64,000 bases of DNA from Heracleum sosnowskyi (GCA_030848705.1 JAUIZM010000017.1:1364001-1428000); one strand, 5' to 3'. Positions 50,701-59,186 are shown, counted from the first letter of the stretch. The notes: a model not told the origin generated them from the letters alone. Made by a program: numbers and translations.

Positions 50701-53700
50701 ATATCAGTAATCTTCTTCTTACTCTTCTTACAATCAATAGCAAGATGATTAGAGTTACCACAGTTAAAACAACACTTTCTAGGTGCATTTGGGATATACT
50801 TATAACCATTCTCTTTATTGATCCCAACTTTACCATTCCTGTTTCTCTTAACAGTAGCTTCCTTTTTCTTATCTGTAACCTCACAGATTTTATCTTTAAG
50901 CTGTTTCTGAGACAATAGACCTACATTCTTAGTGACTTTGTTCATGACAGGTTTAGACTTTATAATTTTAATTCCTTGAGTAGAAGAAGATCCCTTTTCA
51001 AAAGTAGAATTGGAATCCTTACCAAAAACAAAATTAACAGGAGTAATCTTAGATTTGGTTGAGTCTATAACATGTCTATAGGTCTTTGGACTGACTGTCT
51101 CATCAATGACAATTTTCTCTGCTAATTTCTTATCTTCATCTGACTTATATCCTAGACACTCTTTCCAATTCTTAGAGATATTAATCTCATGAAATTTCCT
51201 ACCAGAGTCTGTCCAGGTTCTGATTTTCTCATTAGCAAATTCAAGTTCTTTTTCAAGGGAAGTACATTTAGATGTCATCTCTAAGTGCATGTGCTTAACA
51301 TTATCACATTCTTTTTGTACTTCTTGCATACGAGAAAATTCAGCTTCTAATATCTCATTCCTCTTTCTAAGGTCAGACATCTCAGATAAGATTCTAGTAT
51401 TCTCAGCAGTTTGACTTCTAAAGCTAATATGTAATGACTTTAGAAAATGTCTTAACTCAGAAGCATTATCAGTATCAAAATCAAAGATAGTATTTAGTAC
51501 CTTATCATCAGGAGCAGCAGTTACATCAGCATTGACCATTAATGCATAGTTGACTACCTCAGTATCAGATTCTGAGGAAGAGTCCATCCAATCCTTGCTT
51601 GATGTGATGAGTGCCTTTGTCTTGTTGCATTCAGAAGCAAAGTGACCCATACCATTACACTTGTAGCATCTAACCTTTGACTTGTCAAATTTGCTACCCT
51701 TGCTGTCCTTCTTGATATACTTGTCTTTGTCTGCTTTGAAAGTCTTCTTCTGAAAGTTGCCCTGTCTTCTATTCTTCCTGAACTTCATCCTTCTGAAGTT
51801 TCTGACAATCATAGCAACCATCTCTTCCATGTCTGAATCAGAAGATTCATCACCAGTATTGGCATCAGGATTGCCATCAGTATCTGATGAAGAGTCGTCA
51901 GTATCTGACTCAGCTTCTCTTGCTTTCCTTCTAGAGACCTCCATAGCTTTCTCTTTTGATTTTGCTTCTACATTCAAAGCAATTGACTTTGCCTTGCTGC
52001 TTTTCTTGTTCTTTCTCTGTTGAACTTCAAGATCATGAGTTCTTAGCATCCCATAGATCTCATCAAGAGACACAATGTTCAGATCGTACTGGTGTCTAAT
52101 GATTGAGGTCTGAGTATCCCATTCTTCAGGTAAAGCTCTAAGAAATTTGGTGTTTGAATCTTCAGTTTCATATACTTTGTCAACTAAGGATAAGCTGTTC
52201 AATAGTGTCAGGAATCTATCATATAGATCAGTCAGGCTCTCTTCAGGTCTTGCATCGAATTGTTCATATTCTTGAATCAATAGAGCCCTTCTGTTTTTCT
52301 TGACAGATGCAGATCCCTGGCACTGAGTTTCCAAAGTATCCCAGATTTCTTTTGAAGACTTGCATGCAATCACTCTGTTTGACATAACAACATCAAGACC
52401 ATTGTGCAAGATATTCTTTATCTTTGGTTCTCTGAGTACATGAGCTTTTTCTTCTGGAGTCCATTCAGATTTAGCTTTGACCACATAATGTTCTGGTACA
52501 GTATCTGTTCGTTCTACGAACTTTGTTGGTATATATGGTCCATCACGAATCCTGTCCAGATTGTCAGGATCCATAGCCTCCAGGTACATCAGCATCTTTA
52601 CCCTCCATGTGGGATATTCTGATATCTTCAAGATGGGAATCTTCATGCTTTCATACTTGGTTGTCGACATCTTTAGATCATATCTGATTCAGAATTAAAT
52701 CAGTTTGCTCTGATACCAATTGTTGCCCAGTAAATAACAATTGTAGAAGGGGGTTGAATACAATTGTATAAGATTCTCGACTTTATATATCACAAATATG
52801 AAAGATCAATAACAATAACAATAACAATAACAATTACAGCTTTATTAACTTTGATATAAAACTGTTACAAACTCTCTTAAGAAATTCTGATGTTCTTAAG
52901 AGCTTCTCTCCGATTATGTTCTCTCTCGAATGAATAATTCTCTCTCTCTGATGAGTACATAAATCAAAACCAAAACTGTGTTTATATAGTGCACACAGCT
53001 TCTCTATCAATAACAAGATAAGTCCTAATCATAACAAAGATAGAAACATATCTTTAATCGATAGCTGCATTCTACAAACCAGGAACAAATAGAATAAACT
53101 TCCATGTTTATCTAGACTCCAAATATAACTCGAAGTAGGAATCCTGATCAGCTTCAAGTCCTGATGATCAAACCTGATCATAGTCTGAGTAGGAATCCTG
53201 ATGATCAATAAGATACTGACGCTTGATCAAATACTGATGACCATGCAATACTGATGACGTCAGCAATCCTGATCAGTTGAGTCTAGCTTCTGACGATCAT
53301 TGAATTCTGATCTAACAAAGCAGGAAAAGTTAACAACATAACCATAGACAAGTGCACTAAGATGGGGGTTGTATTTAAGGTCAGTGCAGTTAATATCTTA
53401 AAATTCATAGTTTAATTGTTACTATAAAGGCTCACCTTTGTGACAATTTTGTGACAGGACGTAGTGGCTGCTTGTGAGATTGTTAACTGCAATGGTGTTC
53501 AGGTGTAATGCCAGGTATCTCTCTTGCTAGTGTTACTGGTATTGTTACATGATGCTTTAAAAGTTCAAGTATTGAGAGTATATTTAATTTGTGGCAGTTT
53601 GCTTTCTGCAACATTATAATGATTTAGGTTAGACTAAACCTTTCTTTGTTTGTTGGTTGATATTTAGGGTTCTACACCTACAATTTCAGTAGACAATACA

Positions 53701-54945
53701 GGAAGATGCCAGTTATATCTGAGCAAAGATTCTTTGGGTGCTTCTATAACGACAGCCAAGTCAAGTGAGGCCCAAGAGGCCCAAACATAATTTTATCATA
53801 AAAAAAATGGAATCCCAGCCATGTATACAGAGATGTAGTAGATAATCAGTAGCTACAAACAAAAATACTATAAAAATTCCAGCAAAGAACACAGTCATTC
53901 ATAAAAAATTTCTATGTAGATCTATCTGTGTATTTTGAACATAGTTTCTATTTTCTAATAGCTTTATTAGGCTAACACACAAGACTAAAAGAGGCACATT
54001 AATTTTAATCAGTGCAATGCCTATGTTTAATAGTTAAACGCCACTTTATTTAGATCTATCTGTTGTTATGCTCAAGATTTTGTTGTTCTGTTTTCAAACT
54101 TTAGTACGAGATAATTATTGGACATGGAACATCATTATAAAAAGTACGACATAAGCTTTAAAAAAATAAATATATATTAGATTTACACAAATAAAAACAT
54201 ACCCAAACACGGCGACGAAAGGAAGTAGCACCAGATCTGTGTTGACTACGCTGCTTCTTTCGATTGTCTTTTGCTATTTGAGACTTCTTCTTGAACTCAG
54301 GTGTATCCCAATAATTACAAAATGCTTCCCATACAGGTACAGAAAGATATGGGGGTCTGTGTTCAAGGAATGTTCCCCCTTTTTCCTTAATCAGCTTTCC
54401 AACACGTTCTCGCTCACGGGATTGAGTCTTGCGTATGTTTTCATGCAAATGAAAGCTTACTGCCCTACGAGCGTCTTGTTCAGTCCCATATCTGGAATCA
54501 TACGTGTAGTACTTCTGCAACAAAGAATGAGAAACATTACATAATAGGTAAATATAATACTATTATAATTAACTACCCATGCAACTGAATTATAAACTAA
54601 AACTACGTACAAAAAACTTTTTCCTGATAAACCTCCACCAATGCGGGTGACACCTATCAATATCCAGAGTGCAAACACAACCCGCTGGCCAATAGATGCG
54701 CATAAGAGCAAGCAAAGTACGGGAAGCAGTTGGATTATCAATCCTGAAGAGATTACATGTAATTTCTAATCAGTATGATATCTAGGAATTCTAACTAACA
54801 AACTATAAAAGAATTTTAAGTACCAAATTTTATGCATAAAAAACTTACACTTTTTTGGCCAAATCGGTTTTCAGAAGGGGGATATACTGAAGAAGCGGCG
54901 CAAATGAGTGGGGGAAGTGGGTCAAGAGATAATATACTGAACATA
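29701..54945 (-). CDS. CACTA TNPA/Transposase_24-type gene, split by the nested retroelement
   Basis: Probable second CACTA gene. Coding pieces on the - strand: ending 54849 (start unresolved; the frame is open from about 55042 with no ATG), 54609-54743 (IDNPTASRTLLALMRIYW), 54203-54514, then beyond the insertion 30831-30938 (DILKETGEEPGEYHLFLK), 30599-30718 (ERYIQLCEKENVDPNNAPIQ), about 29970-30224 (basic RSRKRRRRRK, then HPEEFGLAPEQ) and 29701-29818, ending in acidic DDDCPGSDDDD and stop. The third piece has the Transposase_24 core PPYLSVPVWEAFCNYW, EFKKKSQIAKDNRKK. The phases I could check agree. A small exon may have been hit by the insertion at 31090. If transcribed, the gene would need to splice out more than 22 kb. 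Confidence 0.6.
31090..31686 (-). repeat. LTR 1 (3' LTR of unit A)
   Basis: Reads TGTTAGATCA to GGGCAACA on the - strand. TATATAA (31351-31357) is the likely core promoter. The U3 part (31500-31686) is crowded with TGATCAGGATT-type repeats and one palindromic TGACGTCA (31624-31631), a bZIP/TGA-type site. An ATAACA run lies at 31177-31207. Confidence 0.95.
31624..31631. promoter_or_regulatory. TGACGTCA palindrome in LTR U3
   Basis: Perfect ACGT-core palindrome of the type bound by plant bZIP/TGA factors. It is repeated in the other LTRs. Its place upstream of the TATA box suggests stress- or hormone-linked LTR transcription; this is inference. Confidence 0.5.
31687..31700 (-). other. Polypurine tract of unit A
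   Basis: AGATTGGGGGAGAT on the - strand, directly against the 3' LTR. The same sequence lies at 42502-42515 for unit B. Confidence 0.85.
31796..35832 (-). pseudogene. Envelope-like ORF of unit A, frameshifted
   Basis: Corresponds to the long third ORF of SIRE-type copia elements; function is unproven. The frame is open from a TGA at 35833-35835, but has no ATG until the Met of HQKMPTRYG, so an initiation or splicing device is needed. One C present in unit B (44356) is missing between 33540 and 33541, which breaks the frame into parts ending at 33532 and 31796. The protein is mostly polar and disordered, with repeated TQEPLNQS-like peptides and an acidic SSDDDSDDDNE stretch. I see no convincing signal peptide or transmembrane segment. 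Confidence 0.8.
35836..36187. other. Spacer between envelope-like ORF and pol, unit A
   Basis: No ORF. It contains several TCAGGATTTGA words (36090-36165) like those of the LTR. A possible splice acceptor TTTTGCAG (- strand, near 35863) lies just upstream of the envelope-like frame. The unit B copy is at 46652-47003. Confidence 0.5.
36188..39541 (-). pseudogene. Copia pol of unit A, catalytic Asp changed in reverse transcriptase
   Basis: Same frame as gag, following one UAG. Domains in order: protease (VMDSGCSVHM), integrase zinc finger (WHKKLSHLNF to LCDACQKAK), integrase DDE core (LDLFGPV, LRSDNGTEF, VVERKNRTL), a long Ser/Thr/Asn/Asp-rich linker, reverse transcriptase (QIYVDDIIFG), and RNase H (YSDADFAGC, STAEAEYIA, CDNQSAIAM). 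The frame is open throughout. However the motif usually QMDVK reads QMNVK here (codon at 37388-37390 is AAT; unit B has GAT). That Asp is one of the three metal-binding residues of reverse transcriptases, so polymerase activity is predicted lost. Confidence 0.85.
39542..41854 (-). CDS. Copia Gag of unit A
   Basis: Capsid/nucleocapsid protein of 770 aa, large for copia but usual in SIRE types. The UBN2-type capsid core includes KEIWDTLETQCQGSASVKK and YDRFLTLLNSLSL. It is followed by an acidic Asp/Ser tract and a CCHC zinc knuckle (CYKCNGMGHFASEC), then a predicted coiled coil (DLRKRNEILEAEFSRMQEVQ) and two more CCHC-like motifs (CFNCGNSNHLAIDC and CFHCGSLWHSIYTC). The ATG lies about 50 nt downstream of the 5' LTR. 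It ends at a UAG with pol in the same frame. Confidence 0.88.
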   Translation of the reverse strand: MSTTKYESMKIPILKISEYPTWRVKMLMYLEAMDPDNLDRIRDGPYIPTKFVERTDTVPEHYVVKAKSEWTPEEKAHVLREPKIKNILHNGLDAVMSNRVIACKSSKEIWDTLETQCQGSASVKKNRRALLIQEYEQFDARPEESLTDLYDRFLTLLNSLSLVDKVYETEDSNTKFLRALPEEWDTQTSIIRHQYDLNIVSLDEIYGMLRTHDLEVQQRKNKKSSKAKSIALNVEAKSKEKAMEVSRRKAREAESDTDDSSSDTDGNPDANTGDESSDSDMEEMVAMIVRNFRRMKFRKNRRQGNFQKKTFKADKDKYIKKDSKGSKFDKSKVRCYKCNGMGHFASECNKTKALITSSKDWMDSSSESDTEVVNYALMANADVTVAPDDKVLNTIFDFDTDNASELRRFLKSLHISIRSQTAENTRILSEMSDLRKRNEILEAEFSRMQEVQKECDNVKHMHLEMTSKCTSLEKELEFANEKIRTWTDSGRKFHEINISKNWKECLGYKSDEDKKLAEKIVIDETVSPKTYRHVIDSTKSKITPVNFVFGKDSNSTFEKGSSSTQGIKIIKSKPVMNKVTKNVGLLSQKQLKDKICEVTDKKKEATVKRNRNGKVGINKENGYKYIPNAPRKCCFNCGNSNHLAIDCKKSKKKITDIPKSDVRNRSVLYKPQKSCFHCGSLWHSIYTCKEYHDLYYNFYDPLPKFESSTKSDRTENVIMKHAFVNTDTDKANPDGVNPVRTAKVRKSSAAKINKLHEKGTQHVWVPKCSN
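41891..41902 (-). other. Primer-binding site of unit A
   Basis: TGGTATCAGAGC on the - strand, two bases from the 5' LTR end: the classic initiator-Met-tRNA complement of plant copia elements. Unit B has the same site at 52707-52718. Confidence 0.92.
41905..42501 (-). repeat. LTR 2 (shared middle LTR)
   Basis: Same 597-bp sequence; it serves as 5' LTR of unit A and 3' LTR of unit B. TATATAA at 42166-42172. There is no AAGCA duplication beside it, which is why I read the array as one integration or recombination product. Confidence 0.95.
42611..46648 (-). CDS. Envelope-like ORF of unit B, open
   Basis: Uninterrupted copy of the SIRE-type third ORF, over 1300 codons (first convenient codon a GTG at 46522; the open frame begins after a TGA at 46649-46651). 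N-terminal part has SFILKALSDRKSDKLG, VRFFLHQKMPTRYGLL. The middle has six TQEPxxQS-like peptides and poly-acidic tracts, then a coiled-coil-like segment (SVVSEQTSINQRIDSLDTKV). The C-terminal third is basic then charged (RGSRGRRGARRSR). No ATG starts the frame. Role unknown: although called envelope-like by analogy with SIRE1, I see no clear membrane segment. Confidence 0.75.
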   Translation of the reverse strand, partial: ENRQISLILEDTISRCFLNKTSNFDALPSGSLKIGYSLIHSTVFDYGSFILKALSDRKSDKLGSVCFLRFLQLIFNHLCPNVVFEDDVVLPICRITENNIKSLVNSDKANGFIGNAFIPDEVRFFLHQKMPTRYGLLSNAMVQGPTHLVPDTSMQPKQSKQLTTTSTVSQKTLVVKSKKSARTDVSGRQSGSKDFSSTPLTKKKIQGGVQGVLVKKADKVVKNVPVKRKLRLIDESDSEDGLPISSVMNVNKEVADTATKAVVPSSKPQKTRKLSKSRYHIPLTVQMKDTDIQTSNPDVSIPDATTKVVSISDSPASPSQIRGHSWEKVSATASLVGLTPTSKKKRNAEELVYQRQKKLKGSSPQEPEFQSNSAATGDPATQEPLNQSLGEGLASGMVTQEPFSQRENEDINIPATQEPSSQSEDAGKATASVERLVENIVNEGSTQEPLAQSVEAASEPQAPQEPLVANTDASISNPDDVHPDASGAPDNEPILIQPLRSRPIDHPISEPQDKLKGIAIPDPDITPDTDDDSSDDDSDDDNENRKEKEQLATALKISLGTNFGSSSTYMASNASTGKDQRQDFSTPSFDPAEAFRQNEWNNSWHNSDESISFSSAIEHAYNAVKSIENQDLKNHLKATTLLSKSLKSEIDSIKGSTEKVRTDIFHNFTKVPTTFQLRVVESQVKSVVSEQTSINQRIDSLDTKVTEIQASLSLILQLLSNPDVKKEEKVIQTKCTPDLVLRNNDDDTGDDGGDKVIQGETSDTAVLKSTIQTSQSQTTQSTHVSDSGVKTVRTLVQSQILTEDQILTPGHGHILATIPEGDEDVIIDNPEDASNLFQKFSTKDGRIVTLYHTDKRVQQLYARKALSTASEEYPDLSHEEFLRLQRETMESYTAPARSRGSRGRRGARRSRRGSSTQIVPRQTRSRGLRIEEIPEPIQTLVVPDRSTFGDDGIVEEEPELRRKSRKSTLSNTNQIEDSNLDNIQDPDESEILQEVDLIILSTVVDCHNKEVDEEEEARRRDITRRTNKDFNLYLQRLKVSNERKWRNSSRQESSLERSYAFEKEKDKKWKHISTLSCDTPINFQSGGIITSASSVVDLSDMVRSKALWLKMFSSLKQLSSNSRGGIGHRDGEYLNMSYVDPYSLTEIGGTLTSENLNNLLAVDIVIDCHDGFEKKEKLLYFMKDGSVKILFIQDLLMKTTQELKYVHYLLRWKNQVYKEWSDMILSTIRRRLDGNSNFDGNYTPMYLNQRGRDVEMQRGTAVKEVNFGMTHLSLNPDGKEIAYLLLEEHSLQRNSIQNLRAAIYQINEEDEELRNLKERLIQILEEKEESLLSNFLKMNLFYHKA
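47004..50357 (-). pseudogene. Copia pol of unit B, truncated by a stop before RNase H
   Basis: Same domain order as unit A, and the reverse transcriptase Asp is intact (QMDVKSAF). A TAA at 47667-47669 (a TAC in unit A) ends the frame after EEVDVTH, removing the RNase H domain, which remains readable downstream to 47004. Protease, integrase and polymerase motifs are otherwise intact. Confidence 0.9.
50358..52670 (-). CDS. Copia Gag of unit B
   Basis: 770 aa, nearly identical to the unit A protein, with only a few substitutions (for example LDVVMSN for LDAVMSN). All three CCHC-type motifs are intact. It ends at the same UAG (50358-50360), in frame with pol. Confidence 0.88.
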   Translation of the reverse strand: MSTTKYESMKIPILKISEYPTWRVKMLMYLEAMDPDNLDRIRDGPYIPTKFVERTDTVPEHYVVKAKSEWTPEEKAHVLREPKIKNILHNGLDVVMSNRVIACKSSKEIWDTLETQCQGSASVKKNRRALLIQEYEQFDARPEESLTDLYDRFLTLLNSLSLVDKVYETEDSNTKFLRALPEEWDTQTSIIRHQYDLNIVSLDEIYGMLRTHDLEVQQRKNKKSSKAKSIALNVEAKSKEKAMEVSRRKAREAESDTDDSSSDTDGNPDANTGDESSDSDMEEMVAMIVRNFRRMKFRKNRRQGNFQKKTFKADKDKYIKKDSKGSKFDKSKVRCYKCNGMGHFASECNKTKALITSSKDWMDSSSESDTEVVNYALMVNADVTAAPDDKVLNTIFDFDTDNASELRHFLKSLHISFRSQTAENTRILSEMSDLRKRNEILEAEFSRMQEVQKECDNVKHMHLEMTSKCTSLEKELEFANEKIRTWTDSGRKFHEINISKNWKECLGYKSDEDKKLAEKIVIDETVSPKTYRHVIDSTKSKITPVNFVFGKDSNSTFEKGSSSTQGIKIIKSKPVMNKVTKNVGLLSQKQLKDKICEVTDKKKEATVKRNRNGKVGINKENGYKYIPNAPRKCCFNCGNSNHLAIDCKKSKKKITDIPKSDVRNRSVLYKPQKSCFHCGSLWHSIYTCKEYHDLYYNFYDPLPKFESSTKSDRTENVIMKHAFVNTDTDKANPDGVNPVRTAKVRKSSAAKINKLHEKGTQHVWVPKCSN
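52721..53317 (-). repeat. LTR 3 (5' LTR of unit B)
   Basis: Same 597-bp LTR, followed by the target duplication AAGCA at 53318-53322. It differs from LTR 2 at about two positions by eye (AATCAAAACC for AATCGAAACC near 52965, AATTACAGC for AATAACAGC near 52832). TATATAA at 52982-52988. Confidence 0.95.
53318..54202. other. CACTA internal DNA: intron of the TNPA-type gene
   Basis: Continuation of the CACTA element beyond the retroelement. No long open frame. I read it as intron between the 54203-54514 exon and the pieces left of 31090. Confidence 0.45.
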
Positions 54946-55374
54946 AACGACACCGTTTCTTGAAGCCCGTAATTTTCACAAAAATTTGGATATCCCGCAA
55001 TTTTTTTGGAGCCCGGTAATATGAAATTTGGTACTTTTTTTAATAATTAGTATAATTTTTTTAGTAGTAATTTGTAATCATTGTTCTAAAATTTCCCAAT
55101 TTTAAAAAAATACCCAATTTCTAAAATATTAATCCTCAGTTAATCTTCGAGTAATCCTTCTAAAATATTTTAACAATTATTTAAAAATTCCCGATTTATC
55201 CAAAAATTCTCAATATTTATCATTTAAATAGTAGAATTATTTTTGTTTTTATTTAGTAATTAATAGTTATTATCAATATTTTTGTTTTTAAGCTAAGTAA
55301 AATTGTTTACTAATTATATTGGATTGAATATTCAACTTTTACCAGAAGAGTGACTGGTAACTCAAATTTACCAG

Positions 55375-55520
55375 AACTTGCAACGGAAACACAAAAAGCA
55401 GTCGCACGTTGCGACAGAATGTTAAATTTTCCGTCGCAAATTGTGAACTTTGCGATGGATATCACATATTTCCGTCACAAATTGTGAACTTTGCGACGGA
55501 TATTACGTATTTCCATCACA
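55375..55520. repeat. Internal cluster of CACTA-type motifs
   Basis: Several CCGTCGCAAATTGTGAAC/CCGTCACAAATTGTGAAC and TTTGCGACGGATAT words within 150 bp, the same family as the subterminal motifs but far from either end. It lies between the TNPA-type and TNP2-type genes. It may be a regulatory site for the element's own DNA-binding protein or the scar of another CACTA end. Confidence 0.7.
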
Positions 55521-55749
55521 AATTATCATTCTTTTCCAGAATATGCGTCCTGCTATATTTACTTCTGCCCAATGTCAACCTGTCCATTCAGCATACATAG
55601 AGTATAAACAACACTTTACATATCATTGTACCTTCATTATAAATGGTTAACAATAATATTTAGTTATAAATACTACATGAGTACAATTACAAATCTATTA
55701 AATAATCAACCATCATTTTTACCATAAATTATTAAAATAAGTAATAACT

Positions 55750-58700
55750 CTACTCGATATCATCATAACCATCATCTTCACTTCCATCTTCTTCGCTTTC
55801 TTCTTCTTCACTTTCAACATCGTCTTCGGGTTCTTCTTGATATTGCTCCACACTCATTCGATTTTCATATTGAGTTAGATCGACAAATAGATTGATGGAG
55901 GGGAGTTCTATCGGCCTATGCTCCAATGGTTCTTCTTGAAGAGTATCCTCATTGTAGGCATAAGTAGTTTCATCTAAAGGGCGGCTTCTTGTTGTGATCA
56001 CCGTATGCATCTTGCTTTTCAAATTCTTCACAATGGGAGCATAATAGACTTGAGTTGCTTGACTTGCCAATACAAAAACATCATTCCCTCTTAGCTTTGA
56101 TGTCATGTCAATTGTGATAATTTGATTTTTGTCAACCTTTATGCCTCGTCTATTATCAAACCAATGACATTTGAATAGCACCACTTGATTCTCTTCATTG
56201 TAAAGCAATACAAGAATTTCTTCCAAACGCCCATAGTAGTTACTCACGGTGTCATCATAACAACTTCCCTTTACTAGTACCCCACTATGTGATTTTGTGC
56301 ATTTGAATCTATAACCATTCACATCACATCCTCTATAATTGGTAACATAAGGTGATGGGCCTCTCAACAAGTGCTTAAACCGCTTATAGGTGTCACGATC
56401 TCGTCGTATCTAAAATACAATAATTTATCAAACATGCATCTTTACATGTGTGTCATCTTGTCAATGCAAAATATAAATATTAATATACCTTGTTAAGCAT
56501 CCACTTTTTGAATTATGTGTCAAGAAGTGTATTCATCTCAGCAAGACTAATTTGCGGATCTTGCATCCTCATTTCCGATTCAAAATCTCTGAAAATATAT
56601 AAGAATATTTATGTGAGAATAAGAAAGAATAAATTGTTCACACCATTTATTACATGACAAGTTCTTGGATTCTTACAATCTGTACGGGGTTACTTCTGGC
56701 ATGTTGAAGAGCACATAATTAGCTGCTATTTGAAGTAACTTGTCATCTTAAAAATAGCCATTTGATGCACCAAAAAGTCTTGTTGGATATGTGAACACCT
56801 CAAGTTTTGTTGGATCGCGCATGGAACCATCAACCATATTGCGGCCTATCCTGTTGTGCACTGTCTGAGCTGAAGACTCGAAAAACATGGAACAAAAATT
56901 TACAAGTTCCTCCTCAGCATAACGTTCTGCAATAGAACCTTCAACCTGTGCTTTGTTTCTCACTTTTACTTTCATCCGACGCATTTGCCTTTCAACCAAA
57001 TACATCCATCGATATGGGACATGACCGCCAAGTCTACACTGTTCTGCAAGATGAAGAAGAACATGCTCCATCGGATCAAACAGGGCTCCTGGAAAACTAT
57101 TTTCCATATTACACATGATGTTTACGATATTTTTCTCCAGGATCGCCAAATCATCCAAAGCTATCGTTGTTGAGCATATTCCTTTGAAGTAGCTTGATAA
57201 GTTGCATAGTGCATCATGCACATTACTCGGTAAAATGCCACAAAAAGCAGAAGGTAATAACCTTTGCATAAATACATGACAATCATGAGATTTCATGCCA
57301 CTTAACTTTTTCTTTTCCACCTTGCTACATCTTGCGATATTTGAAGCACAACCGTCTGGCATCTTTAGTTCACTAATCCAATTATAAACCTGAACCTGTT
57401 GTTCTCGAGAAAGAGTGTATGGCGCCTGAGGTTTTGAGTTTCCACGCATCCATAACTCTTCTCTAATGCCAAATGCTTTCAAATCAGCTCTTGCATTATT
57501 GGTATCCTTGGATTTTTTAGTGCCCATCACAGTATGGAAAAAATTGTCAAATACATTTTTTTCAGTGTGCATGATATCAATGCAGTGCCGTAAGCGTAGT
57601 GAGTGCCAATACGGGAGCTCAAAGAAGATAGAAAAATGTGTAAAATTATGAGTCACACCAAATCCAACAGCCCTAGACTTCAGACTTTTTTTCCCGGGCA
57701 ATGGAAAAGTTATCCTTACACACTTATTGTGAACTTCCCATCCTGTTTGGTGTCGATGATTTTGTCCTGATCTTTTAAACTTTTTTGCTGTTCCCCAAAA
57801 ACTACACTTTCGACTATGTGTAAGCTGTGAAGCCCTCACATCCCCCATGCAAACTGGGCAAGACAACTTGCCTTTGGTTGACCATCCACTCAACATTGCT
57901 AATGCCAGAAAGTCATTGATTGTCCACAATAGCGCTGCCCTCAATGTAAAATTAGTATCCGTGAAAGCATCATAAGTCTGTACACCAACACTCCACAACT
58001 GTCGTAACTCGTCAATAAGAGGTCTCAAATAGACATTGATATCTCTCGTGGGGCTTTTCTCCCCTGGTATGAGCAAAGTCATGTACATGTATGGATCCTT
58101 CATACACATAGAAGGTGGAAGATTGTACACAACAATTATAACAGGCCATACTGAGTAATTAATCCTCGAGGTTTTGTTGCTGTATGGAGAGAACCCATCA
58201 GTAGCAAGTCCAAGTCTAATATTGCGAATGTCTTGCGAAAAATCTGGATAATTTATGTCAAACTGTTTCCACTCTTCCTCATCAGCTGGATGTGTCATAA
58301 TACCGTCAGTGATCTCTCTAGTCTTGTACCACCTCATACTTTCAGCAGTACGGGTTGACATATACATTCGCTGCAATCGCGATTTGAGTGGAAAATATCT
58401 CAGAATTTTCCTTGGAATGCTTTTCCTACTGCCCTCTTTCGCCACTTTATATCGACTCGTGCCACAAATATTGCACTCTTGCTTTTCACTATCATCACCA
58501 TAGAACAACATGCAATCATTCTCACATGCATGAATTTTCTCATATCCCAAGCTTAAATCCTTAAGCATCTTCTTGATCTCGTTATAATTTGATGGTAATT
58601 GATGATCTTCAGGCAATACATCCGCTATAAGACCGAGAAGCTCATTGAATCCCCTTTCACTACAACCATGCGTGCTCTTAAAGTGCAACAACTTACTAAC

Positions 58701-59186
58701 AAATGTCAATTTTGTGTGCTTTGTACTTCCGGGATATAATGGAACCTCCGCATCATCTTTCAAACCCGAAAACTTAGAGGATTTGTTGTTCGGATCCAAA
58801 CCATCAATATCATCATCCTCGTCATTCCACTCATCATCATAAGCTCCCGCATCCCTTAACATCTCATAGGGATCAAACACATCATTATAATCATCTACTA
58901 CATTTCTCGAGCTACTAAAAAATGGCTCTCTACCTTCTCCGTGTAAATCCCAAAATGTGTAGTGTTCCCAAAATCCATTTGTTAAGATATCAAATCTCAC
59001 TTCACCAAAAGTTTTTAAAGGAATATTAAAACAATGGCAACACGGACATCTAATCTCTTCATCATCTTCCTCGCAATTACGTTTAGCAAAATTAAGAAAT
59101 TCATCAACACCATTCAAAAACTCTCTAGTATAACAATTTGTGCCTTCATGAAAACGTTTGTTGATCCAACTACGATCAATAGACAT
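55750..59186 (-). pseudogene. CACTA TNP2-type transposase gene with two in-frame stops
   Basis: The cut-and-paste transposase of En/Spm elements. The first exon (59186 to about 56680) starts with a Transpos_assoc domain (RSWINKRFHEG, CPCCHCFN), then the Transposase_21 core (LGLATDGFSPYSNKTSRINY, SVWPVIIVVYNLPPSMCMKD, LSCPVCMGD, HCIDIMHTEKNV) and the DUF4218 region (LLHLAEQCRLGGHVPYRWMY). A TAA at 56748-56750 follows ASNGYF, although the frame clearly continues (DDKLLQIAANYVLFNMPEVT). The second piece (about 56493-56590, phase 2) has another TAA at 56513-56515. The last piece (55750 to about 56407) is DUF4216 (LRGPSPYVTNYRGCDVNGYR, LVLLYN, KCHWFD) with an acidic tail. Intron phases agree, so the stops are in the true frame. 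Confidence 0.88.

Larger units (their letters stand above)
31090..53317 (-). mobile_element. Tandem SIRE/Maximus-type copia element: LTR-unit A-LTR-unit B-LTR
   Basis: Three 597-bp LTRs alternate with two internal units of about 10.2 kb, and one perfect 5-bp target duplication AAGCA flanks the whole (31085-31089, 53318-53322). There is none at the middle LTR, so the array behaves as one insertion. Each unit has a Met-tRNA-type primer site, gag, a UAG, pol in copia order (protease, integrase, reverse transcriptase, RNase H), a long spacer, an envelope-like ORF and a polypurine tract. Extra 3' ORF and large gag are hallmarks of the SIRE/Maximus lineage. The LTRs differ at only one to three positions by eye, so the insertion is recent. 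Confidence 0.93.
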
